DNA of 64,000 bases. It comes from Nonomuraea soli. GTDB taxonomy: Bacteria; Actinomycetota; Actinomycetes; Streptosporangiales; Streptosporangiaceae. The position numbers and the translations under genes were made by a program. Shown here one piece after another: positions 1 through 7,598 of the stretch (position 1 is the first letter of the stretch; the number at the start of each line of letters is the position of its first letter). Location of the stretch: positions 620,001 through 684,000 of the forward strand of contig NZ_JACDUR010000006.1 in assembly GCF_013761175.1 (NCBI RefSeq), read 5' to 3'. The notes beneath the pieces were generated by a model. It saw nothing but the letters and a program-made list of their open reading frames with translations, was not told the origin of the DNA and made no database searches.

Positions 1-1
1 C

Positions 2-1243
2 GGCGGCTACCTGGTGCTGCTGGTGCTGGTCTCGGCGCCGCTGCGCCGCTCGGGCGCCTACACGCTGCCCGACTTCGCCGAGGCCAGGCTGGAGTCGATG
101 CCGGTACGGCGCAGCGCCAGCGTGCTGGTGGTGCTCATCGGCTGGTTGTACCTGATGCCGCAGTTCCAGAGTGCCGGGCTGGTGCTGCGCACGATCACCG
201 GGGCGCCCGTGTGGGTGGGCGGGCTGGTGGTGGCGCTGGTGGTGGCGGTCAACGTGCTGTCGGGCGGCATGCGGTCCATCACGTTCGTCCAGGCCTTCCA
301 GTACTGGCTGAAGCTGACCGCGCTGGCCGTACCGGTCTTCTTCCTGCTGGCCGCCTGGCAGAGCGGCGGCGCTCCGTCGGCGCTCGACCCGGCGTGGGCC
401 CAGCCGCTGACCGGCGACGATGAGTACGGGCTGTATTCGACCTATTCGCTGATCCTGGCGACCTTCCTGGGCACCATGGGGCTGCCGCACGTGCTGGTGC
501 GCTTCTACACCAACCCGGACGGCCGGGCGGCCCGCCGCACCACGCTGATGGTGCTGGGGCTGCTGGGCGCCTTCTACCTGCTGCCGTCGGTGTACGGCTG
601 GCTGGGACGGCTGTACACGCCCGCCCTCGACCGGCCCGACACGGTGGTGCTCACGCTGCCCGGCGAGATGATCGGCGGCACGCTCGGCGACCTGCTCACC
701 GCCCTGGTGACGGCGGGGGCCTTCGCGGCGTTCCTGTCGACGTCGTCGGGGCTGACCGTGTCGGTGGCGGGTGTCATCGCCCAGGACCTGCTCAAGGGCG
801 GGGTCAGGGAGTTCAGGATCGCGACGCTGATGGCGGTGTCCGTGCCGCTCGCGCTGGCGTTGTGGGCGCGGGCGTTGTCGATCGCGGACGTGGTGGGGCT
901 GGCCTTCGCGGTAGCCGCCTCGTCGTTCTGCCCGCTGCTGGTGCTGGGCATCTGGTGGCGGCGGCTGACCTCGACGGGCGCGCTGGCGGGCCTGTTCGCC
1001 GGGGGCGGGCTCGCGTGCGCGGCGGTGCTGGCCCAGATCCTCGGCGGGCCGTACGGCGGGCTGCTCGGCGCGCTGGTCAGCCAGCCGGCGGCGTGGACGG
1101 TGCCGATCGCCTTCCTGGTGATGGTGCTGGTGTCGCTGGCCACGCCCGGCCGGGTGCCCAAGGGGGTGGCCACGATCATGGTGCGCCTGCACACGCCGGA
1201 GAATCTCAGGCTGGATCGCGGAGACTGGCGTCCGCGGGGCTGA
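2..1243 (+). CDS. Sodium:solute symporter (acetate permease type), 5' end outside window
   Basis: The frame is open from base 2, so the N-terminus lies upstream and at least 413 residues are visible. The visible part is almost wholly hydrophobic, with about ten membrane segments. A stretch containing 'GLPHVLVRFYTNPDGRAARR' near residue 160 closely matches the same region of the ActP-like symporter at 3960-5561, placing both proteins in the SSS family and in the acetate/monocarboxylate branch. The role is Na+- or H+-coupled uptake of short organic acids across the cytoplasmic membrane. The 3' end overlaps the convergent LacI gene by 38 bp. The substrate cannot be fixed from sequence alone. Confidence 0.85.
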   Translation, partial: GGYLVLLVLVSAPLRRSGAYTLPDFAEARLESMPVRRSASVLVVLIGWLYLMPQFQSAGLVLRTITGAPVWVGGLVVALVVAVNVLSGGMRSITFVQAFQYWLKLTALAVPVFFLLAAWQSGGAPSALDPAWAQPLTGDDEYGLYSTYSLILATFLGTMGLPHVLVRFYTNPDGRAARRTTLMVLGLLGAFYLLPSVYGWLGRLYTPALDRPDTVVLTLPGEMIGGTLGDLLTALVTAGAFAAFLSTSSGLTVSVAGVIAQDLLKGGVREFRIATLMAVSVPLALALWARALSIADVVGLAFAVAASSFCPLLVLGIWWRRLTSTGALAGLFAGGGLACAAVLAQILGGPYGGLLGALVSQPAAWTVPIAFLVMVLVSLATPGRVPKGVATIMVRLHTPENLRLDRGDWRPRG

Positions 1244-2213
1244 GCTCGCCTGACCCGCGCGCGACCAGCTCGACCGGGACCCTGATCAGCCGTCCCGTGC
1301 CGGCGCCCGACAGCAGCAGGTCGACCGCCGACCTGGCCAGCTCGGCGAAGTCGTAGCGGATCACGCTCACCCCCGGGCTGAAGACCTCGGCCAGGGCGAA
1401 GTCGTCGAAGCCGACGAGGGCGGGCCGCCGCGGCAGGTCGCGACCGGCCATGAGGACGCCGACGGCGGCGCGGTTGTTGGTGGCGAAGAAGGCGGTGGGC
1501 GGATCGCCGGAGCCGAGCAGCCGCGCGGCCTCGTGGCAGGCCCGCCACGGGTCGAACACGCCGTGCACCACCAGCGACTCGTCGAGATGAGGGCCGAGCG
1601 CCTGGCGGTATCCGGTGGCGCGCTCGTGCACCGCGCTGACCTCGCGCTGGTCCGACAGCAGCGCGATGCGGCGATGGCCGCGGGCCAGGAGGTGCTCGGT
1701 GGCCATGCGCCCGCCGGTCAGGTTGTCGATGACGACGACATCGGGGTCGGGCACCCCGGCCGGGGCCCGGTCGACGAAGACCGTGCGCAGCCCGGGATGC
1801 TCGGCCAGCCAGCCGTGGTCGGCGCTGGAGGGCACCACGATCAGGGAGTCGACGCCGCGTGCCGACATGGCCTCGACCAGCAGCCGCTCGCGCTCGACCC
1901 GCTCGGTGTAGGAGCCGAACACCACCAGCGCGTCGTGCTCGGCCGCCGCCGACTCCACGGCCTTGGCCAGGTGGGAGTAGAACTCGTTGGAGATGTTCTC
2001 CATGATCAGCCCGATGGTCAGCATGCCCGAGCCCCGCGCCAGCCGGGCGGCGGCCTCGTTGCGCCTGAAGCCGAGGGCGTTGATGGAGTCGTGGACGCGC
2101 TGCCGGATCTCGGCGCTGACGTGCGGCTCGGAGTTGACCACGCGCGAGACCGTCTTGAGGCTCACGTTCGCGTGGCGTGCCACGTCGGACATGGTCGACT
2201 TGCGGGCTGTCAT
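1206..2213 (-). CDS. LacI-family transcriptional regulator
   Basis: 335 aa, normal family length. Residues 8-55 form the LacI helix-turn-helix and hinge: 'TMSDVARHANVSLKTVSRV' followed by 'NSEPHVSAEIRQRV'. The rest is a periplasmic-binding-protein-like sensor domain, including 'LTIGLIMENISNEFYSHL' and 'FFATNNRAAVGVL'. It should be a ligand-responsive DNA-binding repressor, typically of sugar or related catabolic genes. It is divergent from the PLP enzyme gene with only 11 bp between the start codons, so each gene's promoter lies in or beside the other's coding sequence. The start is preceded by an AGGGG-type ribosome site. Its target is unknown; autoregulation and control of the divergent gene are natural guesses. 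Confidence 0.9.
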   Translation of the reverse strand: MTARKSTMSDVARHANVSLKTVSRVVNSEPHVSAEIRQRVHDSINALGFRRNEAAARLARGSGMLTIGLIMENISNEFYSHLAKAVESAAAEHDALVVFGSYTERVERERLLVEAMSARGVDSLIVVPSSADHGWLAEHPGLRTVFVDRAPAGVPDPDVVVIDNLTGGRMATEHLLARGHRRIALLSDQREVSAVHERATGYRQALGPHLDESLVVHGVFDPWRACHEAARLLGSGDPPTAFFATNNRAAVGVLMAGRDLPRRPALVGFDDFALAEVFSPGVSVIRYDFAELARSAVDLLLSGAGTGRLIRVPVELVARGSGELSPADASLRDPA

Positions 2214-2218
2214 ACTGT
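2213..2218 (+). promoter_or_regulatory. Candidate -10 element for leaderless PLP-enzyme gene
   Basis: TACTGT fits the actinobacterial -10 consensus TANNNT and is followed by exactly 6 nt and the GTG at 2225. There is no Shine-Dalgarno between them, so the mRNA probably begins at the start codon. The hexamer overlaps the start codon of the divergent lacI-type gene. Confidence 0.5.
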
Positions 2219-2224
2219 GCCCCT

Positions 2225-3382
2225 GTGAACGACGACTGGATCTGCGGCCGCCTCGGTGAGGACGAGCCGTGGCTGATGGGGGCGGTCAACCCGCCCGTGT
2301 TCGAGAACTCGATCTTCTCCTTCGAGACCGTGGGCGACCTGGCGGGTGCGCTGAAGGACGAAGACGAGAACTATATCTACTGGCGCGGCACCAACCCCAC
2401 GGTCGATCTGGCCCAGCGCAAGCTGGCCGCGCTGGAGCGGGCCGAGCGGGCCAAGTGTTTCGGCTCGGGGATGGGGGCGATCTCGGCGACGATCTCCTCG
2501 CTGGTCTCCTCGGGTGACCACGTGCTGGTGCTCGGCGCGATCTACGGGCCGACCACGCAGTTCCTGCGATACCTGGAGAAGTACGGCGTGACGCACACGC
2601 ACGTGACCGACCTCGCCGCGGCTGACAGCGCTGTCATGCCGAGCACGCGCCTGCTCTACTTCGAGTCGCCGTCGTACATGGCCTACGAGCTCTTCGACAT
2701 TCCCGCCGTGACCGGGTGGGCGCGCTCGCGCGGCATCGTGACGGTCATGGACAACACCTGGTCCACGCCGCTGTTCCAGAAGCCGCTGACCATGGGCGTG
2801 GACCTGGTGCTGCACTCGCTGTCGAAGTACATCGGCGGGCACAGCGACCTGGTCGGCGGCGTGGTGTGCGGCTCGGCCGTCCTGGTGCGGCCGATCGCGC
2901 GCACGGAGTACATGCTGTACGGCGCCGCGATGTCGCCGCACGACGCCGCCAAGGTGATCAAGGGTCTGCGCACGCTGCCCGTGCGGATGGCCGCCCACCA
3001 GGAGCGGGGGCTGGCGGTGGCGCGTTTCCTGGAGGGGCACCCGGCGGTGCGCTCGGTCAACCATCCGGGTCTGCCCGCGCATCCGGGGCACGACCTGGCG
3101 GCCAGGCAGCTGTCGGGCTACTCCAGCCTGTTCAGCTTCGTCCTGGACACCGACGATCGCGACCAGGTCTCGAAATTCCTGGATCACCTGCGCCATTTCA
3201 GGATCGCCGTCTCCTGGGGCGGCTTCGAGAGCCTGGCCATCGGCCCGGCGCTCAGCATCGAGGAGAGCGTGCGCACCACCATGGGCATCCCGATCGGCCT
3301 GGTGCGCCTGGCAGTGGGCCTGGAGCCGGCCGACACGCTGATCGACGATCTCTCGGGAGCGCTGGAGACGTTCATCGCCTAG
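2225..3382 (+). CDS. Trans-sulfuration family PLP-dependent enzyme (cystathionine gamma-synthase/lyase-like)
   Basis: 385 aa from GTG 2225. This start was chosen because upstream in-frame codons fall inside lacI and because of the -10 placed 6 nt before it. The Cys/Met metabolism PLP fold is clear: YxRxxNPT-like 'YWRGTNPTVDLAQRKLAALE', 'CFGSGMGAISATI', 'MDNTWSTPLFQKPL', and the PLP-lysine site 'HSLSKYIGGHSDLVGG'. The family carries out gamma- or beta-replacement or elimination on cystathionine, O-acyl-homoserine or methionine in the cytoplasm. Which reaction applies cannot be told. Pairing with a LacI regulator and an acetate-type transporter is unusual for a housekeeping methionine enzyme, so a catabolic lyase role is possible. 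Confidence 0.85.
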   Translation: MNDDWICGRLGEDEPWLMGAVNPPVFENSIFSFETVGDLAGALKDEDENYIYWRGTNPTVDLAQRKLAALERAERAKCFGSGMGAISATISSLVSSGDHVLVLGAIYGPTTQFLRYLEKYGVTHTHVTDLAAADSAVMPSTRLLYFESPSYMAYELFDIPAVTGWARSRGIVTVMDNTWSTPLFQKPLTMGVDLVLHSLSKYIGGHSDLVGGVVCGSAVLVRPIARTEYMLYGAAMSPHDAAKVIKGLRTLPVRMAAHQERGLAVARFLEGHPAVRSVNHPGLPAHPGHDLAARQLSGYSSLFSFVLDTDDRDQVSKFLDHLRHFRIAVSWGGFESLAIGPALSIEESVRTTMGIPIGLVRLAVGLEPADTLIDDLSGALETFIA

Positions 3383-3601
3383 CGTGACGACAGCGCCGCC
3401 GATCTCGGAGGCATGACCTCGGGGGCCGTATCGGGCTGAAACGGACGGTCACAGACCGTTGATGTGGTCGGCCCGCCGTTGGTCGCACAATTCCGACCAT
3501 TTATCGCATCTCCTCCCCAACTGACCGCCATTTGGTGGCGACTCGCCGAAGAGCCGGACTCTCCCTCTCCACGGAGGGTAGTTTGCGCTCTTACCTTGTG
3601 C

Positions 3602-3615
3602 GTGACCTGCATCAC
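3602..3615. promoter_or_regulatory. Crp/GlxR-type operator (GTGA-N6-TCAC)
   Basis: The sequence GTGACCTGCATCAC is a perfect GTGA-N6-TCAC dyad, the consensus of Crp-family regulators (Crp in mycobacteria, GlxR in corynebacteria). It ends 18 bp before the start codon of the DUF485/acetate permease operon and just upstream of its GGGAGG ribosome site. Carbon-source control of acetate uptake by such regulators is known in actinobacteria. Because it lies so close to the start, repression is as likely as activation. Confidence 0.55.
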
Positions 3616-3633
3616 ATATAGCGGGAGGAACCG

Positions 3634-3963
3634 GTGACAACCCGAGAACATGACACGTCTGTGTACGAACGTGTCCAGGAAAGCAGCGAGTTTCAGGAAC
3701 TGAAGCAGCGCTTCCGCAAGTGGACCTTCCCCATGACCGTCGCCTTCCTGGCCTGGTACCTGCTGTACGTGGTGCTCTCCGGCTTCGCCCGTGACTTCAT
3801 GGCGATCGACGTCATCGGCGAGATCAACGTCGGCATCATCCTGGGGCTGCTCCAGTTCGTTTCGACCTTCGTGATCGCGTGGGCCTACTCCAGGCACGCG
3901 GAGAAGAAGCTCGACCCGATTGCCGACAAGATCCGTCACGAGGTGGAGGAAGAGACCAAGTGA
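3634..3963 (+). CDS. DUF485 membrane protein, partner of acetate permease
   Basis: 109 aa from GTG 3634, preceded by a good ribosome site (GGGAGG at 3622-3627). It has an N-terminal cytoplasmic helix, two membrane helices ('FPMTVAFLAWYLLYVVL' and 'INVGIILGLLQFVSTFVIAW') and a charged tail. DUF485 (YjcH-like) proteins sit immediately upstream of ActP-type acetate symporters, as here, and are thought to assist them. The stop overlaps the downstream GTG (GTGA), so the two are translationally coupled. Confidence 0.92.
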   Translation: MTTREHDTSVYERVQESSEFQELKQRFRKWTFPMTVAFLAWYLLYVVLSGFARDFMAIDVIGEINVGIILGLLQFVSTFVIAWAYSRHAEKKLDPIADKIRHEVEEETK

Positions 3964-5561
3964 GCGGCCACACCCTGGCGACCGTCCTGTTCCTGGCCTT
4001 CGTGGCGCTCACGCTGGGCATCACGTTCTGGGCGAGCCGCAACACCAAGACCGCCGCCGACTACTACGCCGGCGGGCGGTCGTTCACCGGCGCGCAGAAC
4101 GGCCTGGCGATCGGCGGCGACTACATGTCGGCCGCCTCGTTCCTGGGCATCGCGGGCATGATCGCGCTGTCGGGCTACGACGGCTTCCTGTACTCCATCG
4201 GCTTCCTCGTCGCCTGGCTGGTGGCGCTGCTGCTGGTCGCCGAGCTGATGCGGAACTCCGGCAAGTTCACCATGGCCGACGTGCTGGCCTTCCGCATGAG
4301 CCCCCGCCCGGTGCGCACCGCCGCGGGCGTCTCGACCATCACCGTGTCGATCTTCTACCTGATCGCCCAGATGGTCGGCGCGGGCGCGCTGGTCGGCCTG
4401 CTGCTCGGCATCACCGACACCGCGGGCAAGAACTGGGTGCTCGTCGGCGTGGGCGTGCTGATGATCATCTACGTGGTCTTCGGCGGCATGAAGGGCACCA
4501 CCTGGGTCCAGATCGTCAAGGCCGTGCTGCTCATGAGCGGCGCCGGTCTGATCACGATCCTGGTGCTGGCCAAGTACGGCTTCAACCTGTCGGCGCTGCT
4601 CGAGGCGGCCGGCACGGCCACCGGCAAGGGCGACGCGATCACGGTGCCCGGCCTGAAGTACGGCACCGAGGCCCAGGGACTCATGGGCAAGATCGACCTG
4701 ATCAGCCTCGGGCTCGCGCTGGTCCTGGGCACGGCCGGTCTGCCGCACATCCTCATCCGCTTCTACACCGTGCCCACCGCGAAGGACGCCAGGAAGTCGG
4801 TTCTGTGGGGCATCGGCATCATCGGCACCTTCTACCTGTTCACCCTGGTCCTGGGCTTCGGCGCCGCGGCCCTGGTGAAGATCCCCGCCACCGACACCTC
4901 GGGCAACACGGCGGCTCCACAGCTGGCCGAGGCGATCGGCGCCGACTTCCTCGGCGAGACGGGCGGCATCATCCTGCTCGCCCTGATCGGCGCGGTGGCC
5001 TTCGCCACGATCCTGGCGGTGGTCGCGGGCCTGACGCTCGCCTCCTCCTCCAGCTTCGCGCACGACCTGTACGCCCACGTCTTCAAGCGCGGCAACACCA
5101 CCGAGCGTGAAGAGGTGCTGGTGGCCAGGATCTCGGCCTTCGTGATCGGCGCGGTCGCGATCGCCCTCGGCATCCTCGCCCAGGGCCAGAACGTCGCCTT
5201 CCTGGTGGCCCTCGCCTTCGCGGTGGCGGCCTCGGGCAACCTGCCCGCGATCCTCTACAGCCTGTTCTGGAAGAGGTTCAACACCACGGGCGCCGTGTCG
5301 GCCATCTACGGCGGCCTGATCTCCTGCCTCATCATGGTGATCTTCTCGCCGGTCGTCTCCGGCGGCAAGGCGGCGCTGTTCAAGGACGCCGACTTCGTCC
5401 TGTGGAACCTGTCGAACCCGGGCATCATCTCGATCCCGCTCGGCTTCTTCTTCGGCTGGCTCGGCACGGTGCTCAGCAAGGAGTACAACTCCGGCAAGTG
5501 GGCCGAGATCGAGGTCCGCTCCCTGACCGGCATCGGCGCCGAGCAGGCGACCAAGCACTGA
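3960..5561 (+). CDS. actP: Cation/acetate symporter
   Basis: 533 aa from GTG 3960, which overlaps the DUF485 stop and follows a GGAGGA ribosome site at 3945-3950. It has about 13 membrane segments and the SSS-family signatures 'YYAGGRSFTGAQNGLAIGGD' near residue 30, 'YLIAQMVGAGALVGLL' and 'GTAGLPHILIRFYTVP'. It imports acetate and related monocarboxylates with a cation across the cytoplasmic membrane. The operon with DUF485, the Crp-like site upstream and a strong terminator directly downstream define a two-gene unit. The gene at the left edge is a paralogue, so transport of a different acid by one of them is possible. Confidence 0.92.
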   Translation: MSGHTLATVLFLAFVALTLGITFWASRNTKTAADYYAGGRSFTGAQNGLAIGGDYMSAASFLGIAGMIALSGYDGFLYSIGFLVAWLVALLLVAELMRNSGKFTMADVLAFRMSPRPVRTAAGVSTITVSIFYLIAQMVGAGALVGLLLGITDTAGKNWVLVGVGVLMIIYVVFGGMKGTTWVQIVKAVLLMSGAGLITILVLAKYGFNLSALLEAAGTATGKGDAITVPGLKYGTEAQGLMGKIDLISLGLALVLGTAGLPHILIRFYTVPTAKDARKSVLWGIGIIGTFYLFTLVLGFGAAALVKIPATDTSGNTAAPQLAEAIGADFLGETGGIILLALIGAVAFATILAVVAGLTLASSSSFAHDLYAHVFKRGNTTEREEVLVARISAFVIGAVAIALGILAQGQNVAFLVALAFAVAASGNLPAILYSLFWKRFNTTGAVSAIYGGLISCLIMVIFSPVVSGGKAALFKDADFVLWNLSNPGIISIPLGFFFGWLGTVLSKEYNSGKWAEIEVRSLTGIGAEQATKH

Positions 5562-5570
5562 TCCGGTCCA

Positions 5571-5606
5571 ACGGAAGGCCCGGCCCCCACCCGCCGGGCC
5601 TTCCGT
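5571..5606 (+). terminator. Intrinsic terminator after actP operon
   Basis: A perfect 14-bp stem (ACGGAAGGCCCGGC at 5571-5584 pairing with 5593-5606) closes an 8-nt loop. It starts 10 bp after the actP stop codon. There is no U-tract, as is common for actinomycete terminators. It could also serve the convergent EamA gene. Confidence 0.8.
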
Positions 5607-5670
5607 GCGTCCGGGCTCACGGCCGCCGGGGCGAGGGGCCGGTCCCGGCCGCCTGCGGCGCTCAGCCTTC

Positions 5671-6513
5671 TCATGTGACCGCTATCAGGCTCACGGCGCC
5701 CAGAGCGCACAGCACGCCCGCGAGCTGCACGGGCCGCAGCCGCTCGCCCAGGACGTAGCGGGCCAGCAGCAGGGTGCCGGCCGGGTAGAGGGAGGAGACG
5801 ACGGCGACGATGCTCAGCAGGCCGTCGCTGCGCAGGGCGAGGAGGAACAGCACGTTGGCCGCCATGTCCAGGACGCCCGCGCCCACCGCCGCCCCGGTGG
5901 CGCGCGGCCCGTTCGGCCGCAGGTTGCGGCCGGTGGCCAGGCACAACACCACCAGCAGGCCGATCGAGGCGAGCCTGGCCCCCGCCAGTGGCCACAGGCC
6001 CGACTGCGCCGGGGGCTGGGCGATGAGCACGGAGAACCCGCCCAGCCCCACGCCGACCGCGGCCGCCTGGCAGATCGGCCCGACCCAGGCCCGCCCCCCT
6101 CTGGCGGACGGATCGTGGCTGACCAGCGCCACGGCGGCCACGGCCAGCGCCACCCCGAAGAGCGCCGCCGGGACCGGGCGCTCGCCCATGCCCAGCCCCC
6201 ACACCACGGGCAGCGCCGCGGTCAGGGTCGCGCTCGCCGGAGCGACGACGGAGATCCGGCCTCCGGCCAGGGCCCGGTAGAACACCAGCACCCCGAAGGC
6301 CCCCGCCAGACCGGCTGCGGCCCCCCAGGCCAGAGCGGGCCACGACGGCCGCCCCGGCAGGACCCCGATCAGGGGCGCCAGGACGAACAGGCCCGCGACC
6401 TGGGCGGCCACGACCACCGTCACCACACTGGTGCGGCGGGCGGCCAGGCCACCCAGGAAGTCGGAGGCCCCGTACGCCAGGGCGCAGAGGGTGGCCAGAA
6501 GCAGCGGGATCAC
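5671..6513 (-). CDS. EamA-family (DMT) transporter
   Basis: 280 aa, with ten evenly spaced hydrophobic segments arranged as two five-helix EamA repeats. The N-terminus 'PLLLATLCALAYGASDFLGG' is characteristic. These are drug/metabolite exporters in the cytoplasmic membrane and the substrate cannot be predicted. The annotated start is GTG 6513; no strong ribosome site precedes it. It stands alone between the actP terminator and the terminator of the aldo/keto reductase. Confidence 0.85.
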   Translation of the reverse strand: MIPLLLATLCALAYGASDFLGGLAARRTSVVTVVVAAQVAGLFVLAPLIGVLPGRPSWPALAWGAAAGLAGAFGVLVFYRALAGGRISVVAPASATLTAALPVVWGLGMGERPVPAALFGVALAVAAVALVSHDPSARGGRAWVGPICQAAAVGVGLGGFSVLIAQPPAQSGLWPLAGARLASIGLLVVLCLATGRNLRPNGPRATGAAVGAGVLDMAANVLFLLALRSDGLLSIVAVVSSLYPAGTLLLARYVLGERLRPVQLAGVLCALGAVSLIAVT

Positions 6514-6541
6514 CCTTCAGATGGTCGTGCCCCATGAGAAA

Positions 6542-6573
6542 GGAGACCTGAGTAGCGCGTTACTCAGGTCTCC
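6542..6573 (-). terminator. Intrinsic terminator after aldo/keto reductase
   Basis: A perfect 13-bp stem (GGAGACCTGAGTA paired with TACTCAGGTCTCC) encloses a 6-nt loop. On the minus strand it is followed by TTTCTC, a short U-rich tail. It begins 13 bp after the stop of the 6586-7506 gene and insulates it from the EamA gene. Confidence 0.85.
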
Positions 6574-6585
6574 CGGTGGTGTTGC

Positions 6586-7506
6586 TCAGGCGGAGGCCTC
6601 GTCGAGCAGGGCGAGTTCGTCGGCGCCGAGCGTGAGGTCGGCGGCGGCCAGGATCGGGCCGAGTTGCTCCAGGTTGCGGGCGCTGGCGATGGGGGCGGCG
6701 ACGGTGGGCTGCGCGGCGAGCCAGGCCAGGGCGACGGTGGCGGGCTCGGTCCCGTGGGAGGCGGCGACCTTGGCCAGGGCTTCGAGCACGCGAGGGCCGT
6801 GCGGGGTGTCGAGGTAGGCGGCGGCCTTGCCCGCGCGCGGGCTGTCGACGGCGACGCCGGGCGCGTACTTGCCGGTCAGGAAGCCGCGGGCGAGCCCGAA
6901 GTACGGCGTGCTGGCCAGGCCGTGGGCGGAGACGACGTCGCGCAGGGCGCCTTCGTAGCCGCGCTCGACCAGGTTGTACTCCTGCTGCAGGGCGGTGTAG
7001 GAGACCAGGCCCTCGGCGGCGGAGATCCGCAGGGCCTCGGCGAGCCGCTCCGGACCGTAGTTGGAGGCGCCGATCTGGCGCACCTTGCCCTCGCGCACCA
7101 GCTCGTCGAAGGTGGCCAGGCTCTCGACCAGCGGGATGTCGTGGTCGTCGACGTGCGCCCAGTACAGGTCGATGCGGTCGGTGCGCAGGCGGCGCAGGGA
7201 GTTCTCCACGGCGGTCCTGATGACCGAGGGAGCCAGGCCCTGCAGTCCTTCCAGCATCCCGACCTTGGTGGCCAGCACGAGGGAGTCGCGGTTGCCGCGC
7301 GACTCCATCCACTCGCCGATGATCTTCTCCGAGGTCGACTCGCCGGTCGCCCACACGGGGTAGACGTCGGCGGTGTCGATGAAGGTGCCGCCCGCGCCCA
7401 CGAAGGCGTCCAGCACCGCGAAGGAGGTCTCGCGGTCGGCGGTCCAGCCGAAGACGTTGGTGCCCAGGCACAGGGGAGAGACCGAAAGGTCACCGATCAT
7501 AGTCAT
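6586..7506 (-). CDS. Aldo/keto reductase
   Basis: 306 aa, single AKR domain. The catalytic tetrad region is visible: 'TFIDTADVYP' (Asp and Tyr), 'LATKVGM' (Lys) and 'DLYWAHVDDHD' (His). 'GASNYGPERLAEAL' is the typical strand/helix after the active site. It should reduce carbonyls, or oxidise alcohols, with NADPH in the cytosol. The ATG at 7506 is preceded by TAGCCT and exactly 6 nt, so translation is probably leaderless. A second, distinct AKR lies at 23677-24654. The physiological substrate is unknown. Confidence 0.9.
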   Translation of the reverse strand: MTMIGDLSVSPLCLGTNVFGWTADRETSFAVLDAFVGAGGTFIDTADVYPVWATGESTSEKIIGEWMESRGNRDSLVLATKVGMLEGLQGLAPSVIRTAVENSLRRLRTDRIDLYWAHVDDHDIPLVESLATFDELVREGKVRQIGASNYGPERLAEALRISAAEGLVSYTALQQEYNLVERGYEGALRDVVSAHGLASTPYFGLARGFLTGKYAPGVAVDSPRAGKAAAYLDTPHGPRVLEALAKVAASHGTEPATVALAWLAAQPTVAAPIASARNLEQLGPILAAADLTLGADELALLDEASA

Positions 7507-7512
7507 CCGATC

Positions 7513-7518
7513 AGGCTA
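7513..7518 (-). promoter_or_regulatory. Candidate leaderless -10 for aldo/keto reductase
   Basis: TAGCCT on the minus strand matches TANNNT and lies 6 nt before the ATG at 7506. No Shine-Dalgarno is present. Confidence 0.5.
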
Positions 7519-7532
7519 GACAACCGCACCTC

Positions 7533-7563
7533 TTGCGACCGACAGGGGGGCTGTGCGTAGGAT
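7533..7563 (+). promoter_or_regulatory. Putative promoter of alpha-galactosidase gene
   Basis: TTGCGA (7533-7538) and TAGGAT (7558-7563) form plausible -35 and -10 boxes with a 19-bp spacer. The -10 box overlaps the first bases of the AT-rich inverted repeat at 7562-7584. Confidence 0.4.
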
Positions 7564-7584
7564 TTATTAACGCTGTCAATAAAT
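7562..7584. promoter_or_regulatory. AT-rich operator upstream of alpha-galactosidase
   Basis: A perfect inverted repeat, ATTTATT (7562-7568) and AATAAAT (7578-7584), with a 9-bp spacer, covers the likely transcription start. AT-rich dyads of this kind are bound by sugar-responsive repressors such as ROK or LacI proteins. The segment ACGCTGTCAATAA inside it recurs with a 2-bp insertion at the esterase start (9691-9704), suggesting one regulator for both genes. Confidence 0.55.
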
Positions 7585-7598
7585 TAAGGAATCCTTGG

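Noticed and set aside
574..2289. 571-codon minus-strand frame over the LacI gene and the symporter
   Set aside because: Arg/Gly/Pro-rich translation and full overlap with two well-supported genes; typical high-GC shadow frame.
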